Notes: generated by a model from the sequence alone, not told the origin. A DNA stretch of 64,000 nt from an uncultured Prevotella sp. (GCF_946407605.1 NZ_CAMJOS010000022.1:1-64000), one strand, 5' to 3'. Positions 13,914-23,039 are shown, numbered from the stretch's first letter. Translations and numbers: made by a program.

Positions 13914-16900
13914 CTACTTCTTGATAAACTTATACGTTCTGACGTGTCCCTTGCTGTCGGTCACCCTTGCTATGTAGTAGCTGCCGGGTCGTGGGTTGTC
14001 CACGGGCTGTCCAGCCAGGTTGAAGATCTGAGTCTTGGTCTGAGAATTGAGGTTTGATATTTGAGCCTCGTCAATATCCGTTGTCTTCTCAGGCTGTGGC
14101 ACAGCCACCATATAGCTCGAAGCGATGTTGCTGTTGGCAATGGTGGGGATGTTCATCACAAACACGTCGTTCTGTCCGTCGGGGAAGCGTCCCACCGTCT
14201 GGTCGCTCTGGTGCTGAGCGTATGTCAGGCAGTCGCTCCAGCTCTGGTCTGCCGCTGTCAGCATCACCGTGCCGCCGTCAGCATCCAGCTTGAACTGTGC
14301 GTGCAGCTGTCCTGTCGACTCCAGCTTGTCGCACCATATAATAAGGTATCCGTGTGCGGGAATGATTGTCGATATCAGCGCGTTACCCTTGGTTATCTGG
14401 TACTTCGTCGGTTTGCTCAGGTTGTCGGTAAGGTACATACCCTCCACGTCGATAGCCTCGTCGGTTGTGTTGTACAGCTCCACCCAGTCGTTGCGTTTGA
14501 AGTATTCATTCACATAGATGCCGTTGGCAGCGCTCACCTCGTTGATACGTACCGGAGTGATGCCCTGTGCCGTGAGGTTTTCCTCGTCAAGTGCCTCGAA
14601 GACAGCCGTCAGGCTGACGGTGCTGCTTTCCGGCATAGTCATCACTGTGTCGTTGCTGACGATGCTGCTGCCGTCCTTCCATGCCACGAAGCGATAGCCT
14701 GCCGGTGCCTTGACCTTCAGTTCTACCGGTGAAAAGAGGTAGCCGTCGAATTCGCCGTAGGGCACCTCAATGCCGTTCACAAAGAGGCTTGAGCCCTCGG
14801 TGTTGCTCTTCACCGTCACGGCCTGTGCCGCCTTGCTCAGCTTGGCATTAGAAAAGTCCTTCAGATAGCTTGTCATCTTCTTCGAACGGCCCTTCAGCTC
14901 GTTCTTGATGGTGGTAGCCGATCGGCTTGCGTCGTGTCCGTCGTTCAGTCCCTGCTGTTTCATCAGGTTACACATCTGATTCACCACTGCCAGCAGCTCG
15001 TCCACGATCTCTGCGGCGCGAGTAGGTTCGAACACGCTGCCACCCACCACGCAGTAGGTGTCTATGAACTTCTTACGGTATTCATCGTTGTTCAGCATGT
15101 TGAGGAACAAGTTTACTATCTCGTTGTTGATGGCACTCGACCTTGGGTTGTTGGTATCCTTGAACTTCACGAAGTTGGTGAAGGGGTTGTTGTCGCTGTA
15201 GTTCCAGCATCCCTTGAAGGCATAGTCCAGGTCGAAGCTGATAAAGCGGTAGCGTCCGTCGTTGCGGCTGCGGTATGCCTTGATGTTGTTGTCGGGCCAG
15301 TCGTCGTTGTAGAGGAAGAAGGTGACAGCCATGTAGTTAGTAAACTCATCGATGTCGAGCAGCGTCTTCATCTCCTCGTAGGCGCTGTTGTCGGTACCCA
15401 CTAGCTTACCCAGTTCAAAGATACGCTTGATCACCGAGTCGTTGCCGTTCTTCATCTCCAGGTTCTCAAAGGCGTCGAGCTCCTCGTCGTCATATCCCCA
15501 GTTGGCGTAGGCATACTTGTCGTTGTTGGGCTCTCGCATGTTGAAGACGCCGCGCAGCTCACCGTTCACATATTCTATCACGGGCACATACGACTGCACG
15601 TCAAGGTCCAGTCCCGAGCGCTGGATGATGGTCTCCAGTGCTGCGTCAAAGAATCGTGCGTTGTGACGCCAGTTGTCGTTACCGCCGTTACGTATCAGCA
15701 GCACCTTACTGCGGATATACGGTTTCTGTGGGAAGAACGAGTAGTCAAACTGGTTGTGGTCGTCAAACACCTTGCTGCTCTTCAGCTTAAACGAGCGGAA
15801 TTTCAGCGAGCGGGTATAGCCACCCGAGGCGCTGATGTTCACATCCTGGTTGAAGAGCATCTTGCCGTCGGCACTCATATAGCTGAAGTTCACGGGACGG
15901 TCCCAGTCCTGGTTGTAGTTCTTAGGCTGGTCCTGTCCGTTGCCCGTCTTACCGTTGGTGCCGTCGCCGTCGCAGTCAAATCCTATCTTCGGGTCGGTGA
16001 AGTAGCGCTTGTCGCCTACGATTGAGATTACCGGCAGCGTGTAGTTGTTGCTGGTCTTGATATAACTGCGGGTCACCGGCACGCTGGGCAGGTATCCGTC
16101 CTTAAACAGTCGGAAGGTGAAGTTGGTGGTCTCAGAGATGTTGAACACGCCGTTCTCGCTCTCCTGACTGGTGACGCTGTTGTCCAGCGACTCCCACGAG
16201 ATATCGTCGAAATAGAAGTTATTGTCCGTGCTCTTATCCTTGTTCAGGTTGAAGGCGATGGTCTGTAGCGAGTAGGTCACGGTGCCGCCGCCCCATCCCC
16301 AGCCCCAGCCCCAGTCCTGCTGTTCGCCGGCCTGTTCCTTGGTCAGGGTACCTTCATACACAAACTCCTTCCATTCCGTAGTCACCTGGAAGCTGCCTCC
16401 CACCACGTTGTTAGTGATATTCTCGCCAGGTGTCTTCTGAGCCTGGTTGGTGATGGTTGCCGCCTTGTCGGCACGTACCATCATACGGAAACGGAATTTT
16501 TCTCCCGTGCTCCATGTGTGGTCCGGCGTATATACAAAGAACTGTGTGGTCCAGTCGTTGGCAGCGTTAGCCACCGAGTGCACCTTCACACCACGTGAGC
16601 CGTCCACACCTACGCCGTCGGTAATTCTGTTCACCCTGCCGTTGTTGTTGCCGTTCTTCGTTACCAGACAGGTAGCATCCGTACCCTCGCAGTCGCCGTT
16701 CTTCACCCAGTCCTTCCAGGGGTTCACGCCTTCCAGCGACACTGGCAGACTGCCGTCGGTGGTGTACATCAGCTTGGCACCTTCGGGAATTGTCACCTTC
16801 ACCGTCTGCGAGCTCTTAAACAGCTTGCTGTCCACGTTCACCACGGGAGCTGCCAGCCGTTCTGTGGCAAACTGTGCCGTGGCGTTGCTCTCGCCCGGTG

Positions 16901-17324
16901 TGGCGTTGTCAGTCCATCCCCATTCGCTGCCGCCGTCGGTCTTCAGAGCCCACGCCGTTCTGCTCATGGCTTTAGGATATTCCTGGCTTGTAACCATGTT
17001 ACCGTTCTTGTCGCTCAGGTAGATGGTGCCTCCGTCGCAGTCAAGCTTAAAGGGAGCCTGGTCGCTCTTGATGTTGTTCGAGCCCAGCCACACCACCTTG
17101 AAGCCCTTGGCGGGTATGGTGCCGAAGTTATTGGGCAACTGCCAGTACTTCAGGTTGCTGGCGTCGTTACTCAGGTACATGCCTCCCAGGTTCACAGCCT
17201 GTTCGCTTGGATTATACAATTCAATCCAACTGTCGAAATTCGTTGCAGGACTCATTACTTTTCCTGCGTTTGAAGCCATCAGTTCGTTGATTACCACGAT
17301 GATGGACAAAATGGTTGACCACAT
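13914..17324 (-). CDS. CotH-kinase-like surface protein with two lamin-tail domains and T9SS sorting domain
   Basis: Domain order in the 1136 residues: lamin-tail domain (about 10-130, opening VVINELMASNAG); a strand pair like chitobiase C-terminal domains (MYTTDGSLP); a carbohydrate-binding-like beta domain (about 210-390, Gly/Trp-rich); the CotH kinase-like domain (about 430-800, with KFRSFKLKSSK and RFISFDLDYAF); a small repeat domain with RFVAWKDG; a second lamin-tail domain (about 930-1060); and a C-terminal T9SS-type tail (FNLAGQPVDNPRPGSYYI). CotH proteins phosphorylate or bind spore-coat or cellulosome components; here the role is unknown. The N-terminus has only about 12 residues before the lamin domain, shorter than a normal signal peptide. 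The frame stays open upstream, so the start may be wrong. Confidence 0.8.
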   Translation of the reverse strand: MWSTILSIIVVINELMASNAGKVMSPATNFDSWIELYNPSEQAVNLGGMYLSNDASNLKYWQLPNNFGTIPAKGFKVVWLGSNNIKSDQAPFKLDCDGGTIYLSDKNGNMVTSQEYPKAMSRTAWALKTDGGSEWGWTDNATPGESNATAQFATERLAAPVVNVDSKLFKSSQTVKVTIPEGAKLMYTTDGSLPVSLEGVNPWKDWVKNGDCEGTDATCLVTKNGNNNGRVNRITDGVGVDGSRGVKVHSVANAANDWTTQFFVYTPDHTWSTGEKFRFRMMVRADKAATITNQAQKTPGENITNNVVGGSFQVTTEWKEFVYEGTLTKEQAGEQQDWGWGWGWGGGTVTYSLQTIAFNLNKDKSTDNNFYFDDISWESLDNSVTSQESENGVFNISETTNFTFRLFKDGYLPSVPVTRSYIKTSNNYTLPVISIVGDKRYFTDPKIGFDCDGDGTNGKTGNGQDQPKNYNQDWDRPVNFSYMSADGKMLFNQDVNISASGGYTRSLKFRSFKLKSSKVFDDHNQFDYSFFPQKPYIRSKVLLIRNGGNDNWRHNARFFDAALETIIQRSGLDLDVQSYVPVIEYVNGELRGVFNMREPNNDKYAYANWGYDDEELDAFENLEMKNGNDSVIKRIFELGKLVGTDNSAYEEMKTLLDIDEFTNYMAVTFFLYNDDWPDNNIKAYRSRNDGRYRFISFDLDYAFKGCWNYSDNNPFTNFVKFKDTNNPRSSAINNEIVNLFLNMLNNDEYRKKFIDTYCVVGGSVFEPTRAAEIVDELLAVVNQMCNLMKQQGLNDGHDASRSATTIKNELKGRSKKMTSYLKDFSNAKLSKAAQAVTVKSNTEGSSLFVNGIEVPYGEFDGYLFSPVELKVKAPAGYRFVAWKDGSSIVSNDTVMTMPESSTVSLTAVFEALDEENLTAQGITPVRINEVSAANGIYVNEYFKRNDWVELYNTTDEAIDVEGMYLTDNLSKPTKYQITKGNALISTIIPAHGYLIIWCDKLESTGQLHAQFKLDADGGTVMLTAADQSWSDCLTYAQHQSDQTVGRFPDGQNDVFVMNIPTIANSNIASSYMVAVPQPEKTTDIDEAQISNLNSQTKTQIFNLAGQPVDNPRPGSYYIARVTDSKGHVRTYKFIKK

Positions 17325-17424
17325 AATGTTTCGATAATATTTATAATTGGTTATTTTTATTAAATACGTAAGAGCGGTTCTTTTCCCGAAAAAAGTTGTG
17401 TTAAAGTCACACTATTCTTCTTAT

Positions 17425-17499
17425 GTCACACAGATATTAATTTAGGGTCACACAGATATTAATTTAAGGTCACACAGATATCACAGATAACACAGATAA
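17425..17499. repeat. Tandem GTCACACAGATATTAATTTA repeat
   Basis: About two and a half copies of a 21-22 bp unit (GGTCACACAGATATTAATTTA) run into CACAGATAACACAGATAA. Related CACAGAAATCAC words occur in the coding end of the BspA-like gene and in 22080-22120. Confidence 0.6.
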
Positions 17500-17507
17500 T
17501 TTTTAAA

Positions 17508-17651
17508 GAAACGAATTAGAATAATGAGAATAATTAATCCACGAGACTTGTCGAAGACCCACGAGTACTCGCAGTAATTGGAATAAAAACTCTTTAATGA
17601 GAATAAAAAAATTATTCGTTCTCATTCGTTCTAATTATTCTAATTCGTTTC
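17508..17651 (+). mobile_element. MITE-like 144-bp element, copy A
   Basis: The element begins GAAACGAATTAGAATAAT and ends with its reverse complement, an 18-bp perfect terminal inverted repeat. The core carries CCACGAGACTTGTCGAAGAC. A near-identical copy in the opposite orientation lies at 25923-26066. It encodes no protein and lies in the 640-bp gap between the CotH and BspA-like genes. Classification as a miniature inverted-repeat element is inferred; no related transposase is in the window. Confidence 0.65.
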
Positions 17652-17811
17652 CAAGAAATAAATATTAGAAAAATTACGAGTAATTAGGGAAATTCGTTTC
17701 AAAGTAAAAGAAAACTTGTTATTCCTTTTGTGTTTTATGGGATTAGTACTACCTTTGACCTTCGGTCGAATGTAGGCTGCACCTCGATAATAAAAATAAA
17801 TTCTGATTTAT

Positions 17812-17842
17812 TTTGTATTTTGCTCGGTTTGCACTACCTTTG
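17812..17842 (+). promoter_or_regulatory. Promoter of the BspA-like gene, within a dispersed repeat
   Basis: TTTG (17812-17815) and TACCTTTG (17835-17842) have 19-bp spacing. The surrounding 17740-17850 stretch (ACTACCTTTGACC, TTCGGTCGA, ATTTTGCTCGG) belongs to the promoter-bearing repeat family also seen at 28153-28218 and 44425-44600. Confidence 0.6.
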
Positions 17843-17865
17843 CACTCGAAATATTTCATAAGGGA

Positions 17866-17955
17866 ATGAAACGAAGTATCTTAACCATCATTTCAACGGT
17901 GCTGACGATAGCGAAATCTGTGGCATCTTGTGATTTGTGTGAGATTAAACAATAA
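17866..17955 (+). CDS. Possible 29-residue leader or membrane peptide
   Basis: An ATG at 17866 opens 29 codons encoding MKRSILTIISTVLTIAKSV and a Cys-containing tail, stopping 22 bp before the preferred start of the BspA-like gene. It sits between that gene's promoter and its start codon, and has the basic-then-hydrophobic profile of a signal or membrane peptide. It could be a real small protein, an upstream ORF, or chance. Confidence 0.3.
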   Translation: MKRSILTIISTVLTIAKSVASCDLCEIKQ

Positions 17956-17977
17956 ACAATAACCAATGATACAACCA

Positions 17978-20900
17978 ATGAACAAAAAACTGTTTTCTAC
18001 AGCAGCACGCCGCATCGCCGCCCTGCTGTTATTGTTGTGCCTTAGCGCCACCACGACGTGGGCCTTGCGCATCACTTGTGTGACAGAACCTAGCAACCTT
18101 AAGGGAGGTAAGGCAGCTATGTACGACCTGCTAAACTACCCCCAACGTGTGCGTGTAAGACCCAACCCTGGGTTCGAAGTTAAAAAAGTGTTGTGGGAAA
18201 AGAAAGAAAACGGAGTAGTAACAAGTCATAGGACACTCAAAAAGAAAGGAGTGAAAGAATCAACTCGTGATGAGTACTACGACGTGCCAGAAGTTACAGG
18301 CTGCTATCTCACCGTGACCTTCCATCAGCTAAGCGACAACGTGGAGGTGAACTTCGACATGAATGGTTTAGGTAGCCCTGAGCCCGTCACCCTGAATCTG
18401 CATATCGACGACCTTGTGCCAGAACCCACCGCCCCAACGGATATCAATTTCAATTTCCTTGGCTGGTTCACTGATGAGAAGTTTAAAACCCCCTTCAACT
18501 TCAACAATGCTCTTGACTATAGCCTGCCATTCGAAGTCGACAACGAAAAACTTGTCCTGAACCTCTATGCCAAATGGGAATCGAAGTGGGATTGGAAGTT
18601 TGCAACAACAGAGAATAAAGATCTCTGTATTATAGGCCCTGGCCCGATGGATGACTACAAATCAGGTAAAACCCCCTGGTATAAACAAAGGAATACCATC
18701 AACACGATAAACATAGGTGACGGTGTGACACACATTGGTAATTATGCTTTTAAGGATTTGAAAGATGTCAAGACGGATGTCACTATCCCTGCCAGCGTGA
18801 AGACTATCGGCCACTCTGCTTTTACTAATTTGTCGGCATCTGGTTCTGTCATCAATATTACTATTCCGACAGGCAGCCAGCTCGACTCCATCGACAAATA
18901 TGCATTTAAATCTGCCCAAGCCTATATAGACTTGAGCAACAGTACGCTGCTCACAAAAATTGACAATAGTGTTTTCACAAGCGTAGGTGGTAATGTCATC
19001 CTGCCTGCCAGCGTGGATACCATCGTACCTAAAGCGTTTAGCAAATTTGAGGGCTATCATGTTTATATCCCCGTGCCAGAAGGCAAGGCACTTACAGTGA
19101 ACGGCAGTGCTTATAGCGGCGGAATGACCGATGGCAAGGCCGACATCATCAGCTATCTGTTCAAAAATACTTCTAAAAGGGGATCAAGTCTGGCCGTCAA
19201 AATCAAGATGGTATCGCTGTCTGACTACGACAACGTGACGGTGAAGTTCAATGCTAATGGTTACGGCACGGCTCCTGCATGGGTGAACACGACGATTGGG
19301 CAGACCATAACCCAGCCTACAGCCCTGACAGCAGACGGCTATACCTTCCTTGGCTGGTATAAGGATGCGGCAGGTACCAAGGCTTTCGACTTCAGTACCG
19401 TGCTCAGCAGAGACGGTCTGGCCTTCAGTGGCGCCGATGAGTGTTTCATACTGCCTCTCTATGCCAAGTGGCAGAAAAACAGCTGTACGGTGACTTTCAA
19501 TGGCAACGGTGCCACAGAGGGCACAATGGCTGCCGTTACACACGATGGCGGAACGTCCTATTCCATCCCTGCCTGCGGCTTCACCTATACAGGTCATAGC
19601 TTCCTGGGCTGGGCCACAAGTGCTGATGGCAGCGTTGAGTACCAGCCAAACGATGTCATCAACCCCTTGCTGAACGACCTGACTCTGTATGCTGTCTGGG
19701 ACTACGAACTCACCGGCTCGTGCGGCACGAACTTAACGTGGACCTTGACCAGCAGCGCGGCAAACGGGAAATACGACAAACTCACCATCAGCGGCAGTGG
19801 TGCGATGACGGATTATGAAACTATGTTTAACACCCCCTGGTACAATCATCGAGCCACAATCAAGACGCTGATTATGGGAGAGGGCGTGACGCACATTGGC
19901 AAAAATGCCTTCAATGACCTCAGCGAAATAACGTCTGACATCACCATTCCCGCCAATGTGAAGTCCATCGGAAAGGATGCTTTTACCTATATTTCTACTT
20001 CAGAAAACAATCCTGGTGTCAGCATCGCTACCGCAACAGGCAGCCAGCTTACCTCTATTGAAGAAGATGCTTTCTATGGTGCCAATGCTTACATAGACCT
20101 GAGCAACAGCCCCCTGCTTGCTACCATTGCTAAATTTGTGTTTCGTAATGCTAAGAAGGATGTCACCCTGTCCGCCAGCGTAACTCTTATTACTGCAAAT
20201 GCGTTCTGTGGATTTACAGGCGACTACGTATATATTCCCGTTGTGGAAAAAAAATATCTCATGGTAAACAAGATTGTTTATGACGATGCCATCCTGAACG
20301 AAGACCGCCTGGTCGAAATCATCGGTTATCTCTTTGGTAACCTCAGCAATAGACGTTCGAACAAAAAGATCACGCTTGCGCAGATGCTGAATCCGGATGC
20401 TAAGTTAAAAGTCACCACCGACGGACATAGCGAAGCCTACTACAAGGAAGAGGCCGATGATGAGGATGAAACCCCAGAGATTAAGAAAATAACCGAAGAT
20501 ACTGACGTTCACCCAGGTGCGACCGTATGGCTGAGCTGGGGTGGCGAGAATCTGGAAGAAGGAACATACGTGTCGGGATTCACCGTCACCAAGGCTGGTG
20601 GCGGCACGGTGGAAGTTAAGCCCAATGACGACAACAAGGACTACTTCTTCGTCATGCCTGAGGACGACGTAACCGTCACCACCCATACCGCCCCGAGAGA
20701 GACCTTCACCCTCGACCTGACCTCGGTTACTGTAGAAGACACCATTGTCATCAACGAGATGGTGTATATCCTGATGCAGACGCTCCAGGGCTATCTCCAC
20801 GCCGAGGAAGACATTGAAACTGGTAGGTTCAAGCAATGCTACGACGTGAACTTCGACGGCAAGTACGACTTTGAACTGACATCGCCTGCTGGTGAGGAAG

Positions 20901-21928
20901 ACGTGGTGGATCCTGACGACGATTATGCCTACGATTATGCCTACGACTATACCGTGACGCCACTCGCCGGTGCCAGTGAGGTAACCACCAACTATCTGTT
21001 CACTCCTAATTATCCCTTCCCCTACCAATACAACAAGATATTGGTGAAGTTCAAGGATAGTGAGGCGCGGGTGAACCAGATTAAGTTTGACGACCTCTAC
21101 GACAGTTCCAACCTCAATTTCGATATAGTGTGCAATTGGAGCAACACGACACGCAACCTGATTATAGGCGGTCGCAAGCTCTTCCGCGATGGCGACTGGA
21201 ACACCATCTGTTTGCCCTTCGACCTGACCCTTGCGGGCAGCTCGTTCGACTTCGGTGAAGACGTAGAGAACGAGGAGAAAAACCTTGAGGCCCGTCAGCT
21301 CATCGCTGCCAGCATCACCGACAAGACCCTCAACCTGACGTTCAGCGAACCTGTATCAATACTCGAGGCTGGTGTACCTTATATTATTAAGTGGGCTGTC
21401 GCTCCTCAGAACATCGAAGACCCCATATTCCTCAATGCCACCATCGCCAATGTTGCCGCCTGTGCTGGTAGCAGCAACGAAGAGAAGGTAGCTGCTTTCC
21501 TCACCAACAAGGGCTATGACAACGGCGTCGCTGGCGAAGACCGAGTACGCTTCACCGGCACCTTCGGCTGGACCCGCTTCGACAAGACCGACACGAGCAT
21601 CCTCCTCCTCGGCGCTGCCAACAAGCTCTACTACCCCGAGCCTGTATACGACCCAGAGTCTGGAGTCGTGGCAACTCCCGAGCTTGGTGCCTTCCGTGCC
21701 TACTTCAAGATAGGTGAAGACGGTGCTGCCTCGGCCAGGGAAATCACCGATTTCAATATCACCTTCGATGAGCAGGGCACACAGAATGGAATAGGTCACA
21801 CAGAAATCACGGAAATCACAGAAAAGGCTGCCGCCGCATGGTACGATTTGCAGGGACGTAAGCTCAACGCAAAGCCCACACAAAAGGGCCTGCATATATA
21901 TAAAGGTAAAAAGGTTGTGATTAAGTAA
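17978..21928 (+). CDS. BspA-like leucine-rich-repeat surface protein with InlB-type repeats
   Basis: A precursor of 1316 residues with signal peptide MNKKLFSTAARR plus a Leu-rich core. I chose the ATG at 17978 rather than 17966 because it gives a typical n-region. Three Listeria-Bacteroides (InlB B) repeats with FLGW..D....F and LYAKW signatures lie near residues 105-200, 415-498 and 500-575. Two BspA-type leucine-rich blocks (TIPASVKTIGHSAF, TIPANVKSIGKDAF) at about 225-375 and 585-750 are duplicates of each other. A long mixed beta region follows, ending in the T9SS-type tail WYDLQGRKLNAKPTQKGLHI. Such proteins are surface adhesins in oral and gut Bacteroidota. The linker before the tail (ITEITEK) is encoded by the CACAGAAATCAC repeat found in intergenic DNA. 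Confidence 0.88.
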   Translation: MNKKLFSTAARRIAALLLLLCLSATTTWALRITCVTEPSNLKGGKAAMYDLLNYPQRVRVRPNPGFEVKKVLWEKKENGVVTSHRTLKKKGVKESTRDEYYDVPEVTGCYLTVTFHQLSDNVEVNFDMNGLGSPEPVTLNLHIDDLVPEPTAPTDINFNFLGWFTDEKFKTPFNFNNALDYSLPFEVDNEKLVLNLYAKWESKWDWKFATTENKDLCIIGPGPMDDYKSGKTPWYKQRNTINTINIGDGVTHIGNYAFKDLKDVKTDVTIPASVKTIGHSAFTNLSASGSVINITIPTGSQLDSIDKYAFKSAQAYIDLSNSTLLTKIDNSVFTSVGGNVILPASVDTIVPKAFSKFEGYHVYIPVPEGKALTVNGSAYSGGMTDGKADIISYLFKNTSKRGSSLAVKIKMVSLSDYDNVTVKFNANGYGTAPAWVNTTIGQTITQPTALTADGYTFLGWYKDAAGTKAFDFSTVLSRDGLAFSGADECFILPLYAKWQKNSCTVTFNGNGATEGTMAAVTHDGGTSYSIPACGFTYTGHSFLGWATSADGSVEYQPNDVINPLLNDLTLYAVWDYELTGSCGTNLTWTLTSSAANGKYDKLTISGSGAMTDYETMFNTPWYNHRATIKTLIMGEGVTHIGKNAFNDLSEITSDITIPANVKSIGKDAFTYISTSENNPGVSIATATGSQLTSIEEDAFYGANAYIDLSNSPLLATIAKFVFRNAKKDVTLSASVTLITANAFCGFTGDYVYIPVVEKKYLMVNKIVYDDAILNEDRLVEIIGYLFGNLSNRRSNKKITLAQMLNPDAKLKVTTDGHSEAYYKEEADDEDETPEIKKITEDTDVHPGATVWLSWGGENLEEGTYVSGFTVTKAGGGTVEVKPNDDNKDYFFVMPEDDVTVTTHTAPRETFTLDLTSVTVEDTIVINEMVYILMQTLQGYLHAEEDIETGRFKQCYDVNFDGKYDFELTSPAGEEDVVDPDDDYAYDYAYDYTVTPLAGASEVTTNYLFTPNYPFPYQYNKILVKFKDSEARVNQIKFDDLYDSSNLNFDIVCNWSNTTRNLIIGGRKLFRDGDWNTICLPFDLTLAGSSFDFGEDVENEEKNLEARQLIAASITDKTLNLTFSEPVSILEAGVPYIIKWAVAPQNIEDPIFLNATIANVAACAGSSNEEKVAAFLTNKGYDNGVAGEDRVRFTGTFGWTRFDKTDTSILLLGAANKLYYPEPVYDPESGVVATPELGAFRAYFKIGEDGAASAREITDFNITFDEQGTQNGIGHTEITEITEKAAAAWYDLQGRKLNAKPTQKGLHIYKGKKVVIK

Positions 21929-21935
21929 TTTAATT

Positions 21936-22037
21936 GTCCCGCAGAAATAAAGGAAATAGCAGAAATAGGCTGCGCATACCCAAGAGCCATTTTTCCACAG
22001 GAAAAAATTTCTTTTATTTCTTTTATTTCTGCGGGAC
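21936..22037. repeat. Inverted repeat GTCCCGCAGAAATAAAGGAAATA
   Basis: The left arm from 21936 is matched by a reverse complement ending at 22037 (TTTCTTTTATTTCTGCGGGAC). The arms could fold over about 60 bp and end transcription of the BspA-like gene. CTGCG..ATCTGCG and TTTCTGTGG words follow to about 22120. Confidence 0.6.
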
Positions 22038-22189
22038 CTTTAAAAACATCTGCGTTATCCGCGCTATCTGCGAGCCCTTTAATATAAATTTCTGTGCTTT
22101 CTGTGGTTTCTGTGTGACAAATCATCCGACTATTTGTCTGAAACCGCCCGATTATTTGTCTGTGCCCATCCGGACACGGATTTTTTGTT

Positions 22190-22345
22190 GTACCTTTGCA
22201 CCCAGATTTAATAAATCTTTTCAGTAAATTCTATTTTAGCTATACCTTATTGACAATTTCTGATGCAGCACGACTCGCGACGAGACGTCACCTGCGAAAA
22301 CGCACCGGCCCACTTCAAACAGTGAGTCGGTGCACTTCGTTTTAC
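22190..22345 (+). other. Possible short transcript: TACCTTTG box, 20-codon frame and hairpin
   Basis: TACCTTTG at 22190-22197 has no clear -33 partner. A 20-codon open frame spans 22263-22325. A strong hairpin at 22302-22333 (GCACCGGCCCACT / AGTGAGTCGGTGC, one mismatch) is followed by a weak T-tract. It may be a small RNA, or only the terminator region of the convergent genes. Confidence 0.25.
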
Positions 22346-22354
22346 CCTTGACCT

Positions 22355-22402
22355 TCTTGCGTCCCTTCGGTAGCAAGCGAGCGAAGCTCGAGCGCGGTCT
22401 AG
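22355..22402 (+). repeat. REP-like GC-rich dispersed repeat, copy 2
   Basis: It contains GCGTCCCTTCGGTAGC, then AGCGAGCGAAGCTCGAGCGCG, with internal dyad GCGAGC..GCTCG. This matches the minus strand of 388-465. Confidence 0.55.
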
Positions 22403-22469
22403 TCTGCTCTCGCTCGACAATGTTCAAGCAAGCTTGCCATTGTTCTCGCTTACTCGCAGCCTTCTTTGT

Positions 22470-23039
22470 TTATTCGAAGTTCTTGAGTTCTTCAAGATTC
22501 TGCTCTATCTCCACCATCGTATTCCTGTGTTTCTTCCATCCGAAGTAGGCACACGATCCTCCTGCGAGTACGCCGAGGCTGACAAAGAACAGTCCGAGTG
22601 GCGAAGCCGTGTGTTCAATGAATACCGTGGCACAGATGCCAAAGACGGCCAGAGGTGCGCCAATCACCGACTCATAGAAATAACAACGCTTGTAGTTGAC
22701 CAGATTGCTGAGTTGCTCGGCAGGTGTCTTCATGACATTGAAGCGAGAAAGCACAGCCAGTCGGCCAATCACCATCACTACGCCAAGAACACAGACCGCC
22801 AATAAGATGTAGAATGATGTGTCGTGGAATATTCCTTTGATATGTAGCAACGGTACGATGCCAGCTGCGATAAATAATGTGTAGAAGAAGTTGAATATCG
22901 CACTTTTGTATAGCTTCTCGTAGGTCGTCTTGTTCTTGCCCTTGATGATCTCTTGCAAAGCACGCTTGTTATATACCTCACTCTTCGAGAGTCGCTCGTC
23001 GAGCATATTCCATCTTTGTTTCAAATCCTGTAGTTCCAT
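22470..23039 (-). CDS. Integral membrane protein paired with an ECF sigma factor
   Basis: The 189-residue protein has a charged N-terminus (about 1-45, coiled-coil-like heptads), then four predicted transmembrane helices at about 47-68, 75-97, 122-142 and 147-165, and a charged C-terminal helix with NTMVEIEQNLEELKNF. No zinc-binding anti-sigma motif is seen. It starts 25 bp downstream of the sigma-factor gene in the same direction, so it may be the membrane regulator of that sigma factor, but this is inference from position. The family is not recognised. Confidence 0.7.
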   Translation of the reverse strand: MELQDLKQRWNMLDERLSKSEVYNKRALQEIIKGKNKTTYEKLYKSAIFNFFYTLFIAAGIVPLLHIKGIFHDTSFYILLAVCVLGVVMVIGRLAVLSRFNVMKTPAEQLSNLVNYKRCYFYESVIGAPLAVFGICATVFIEHTASPLGLFFVSLGVLAGGSCAYFGWKKHRNTMVEIEQNLEELKNFE

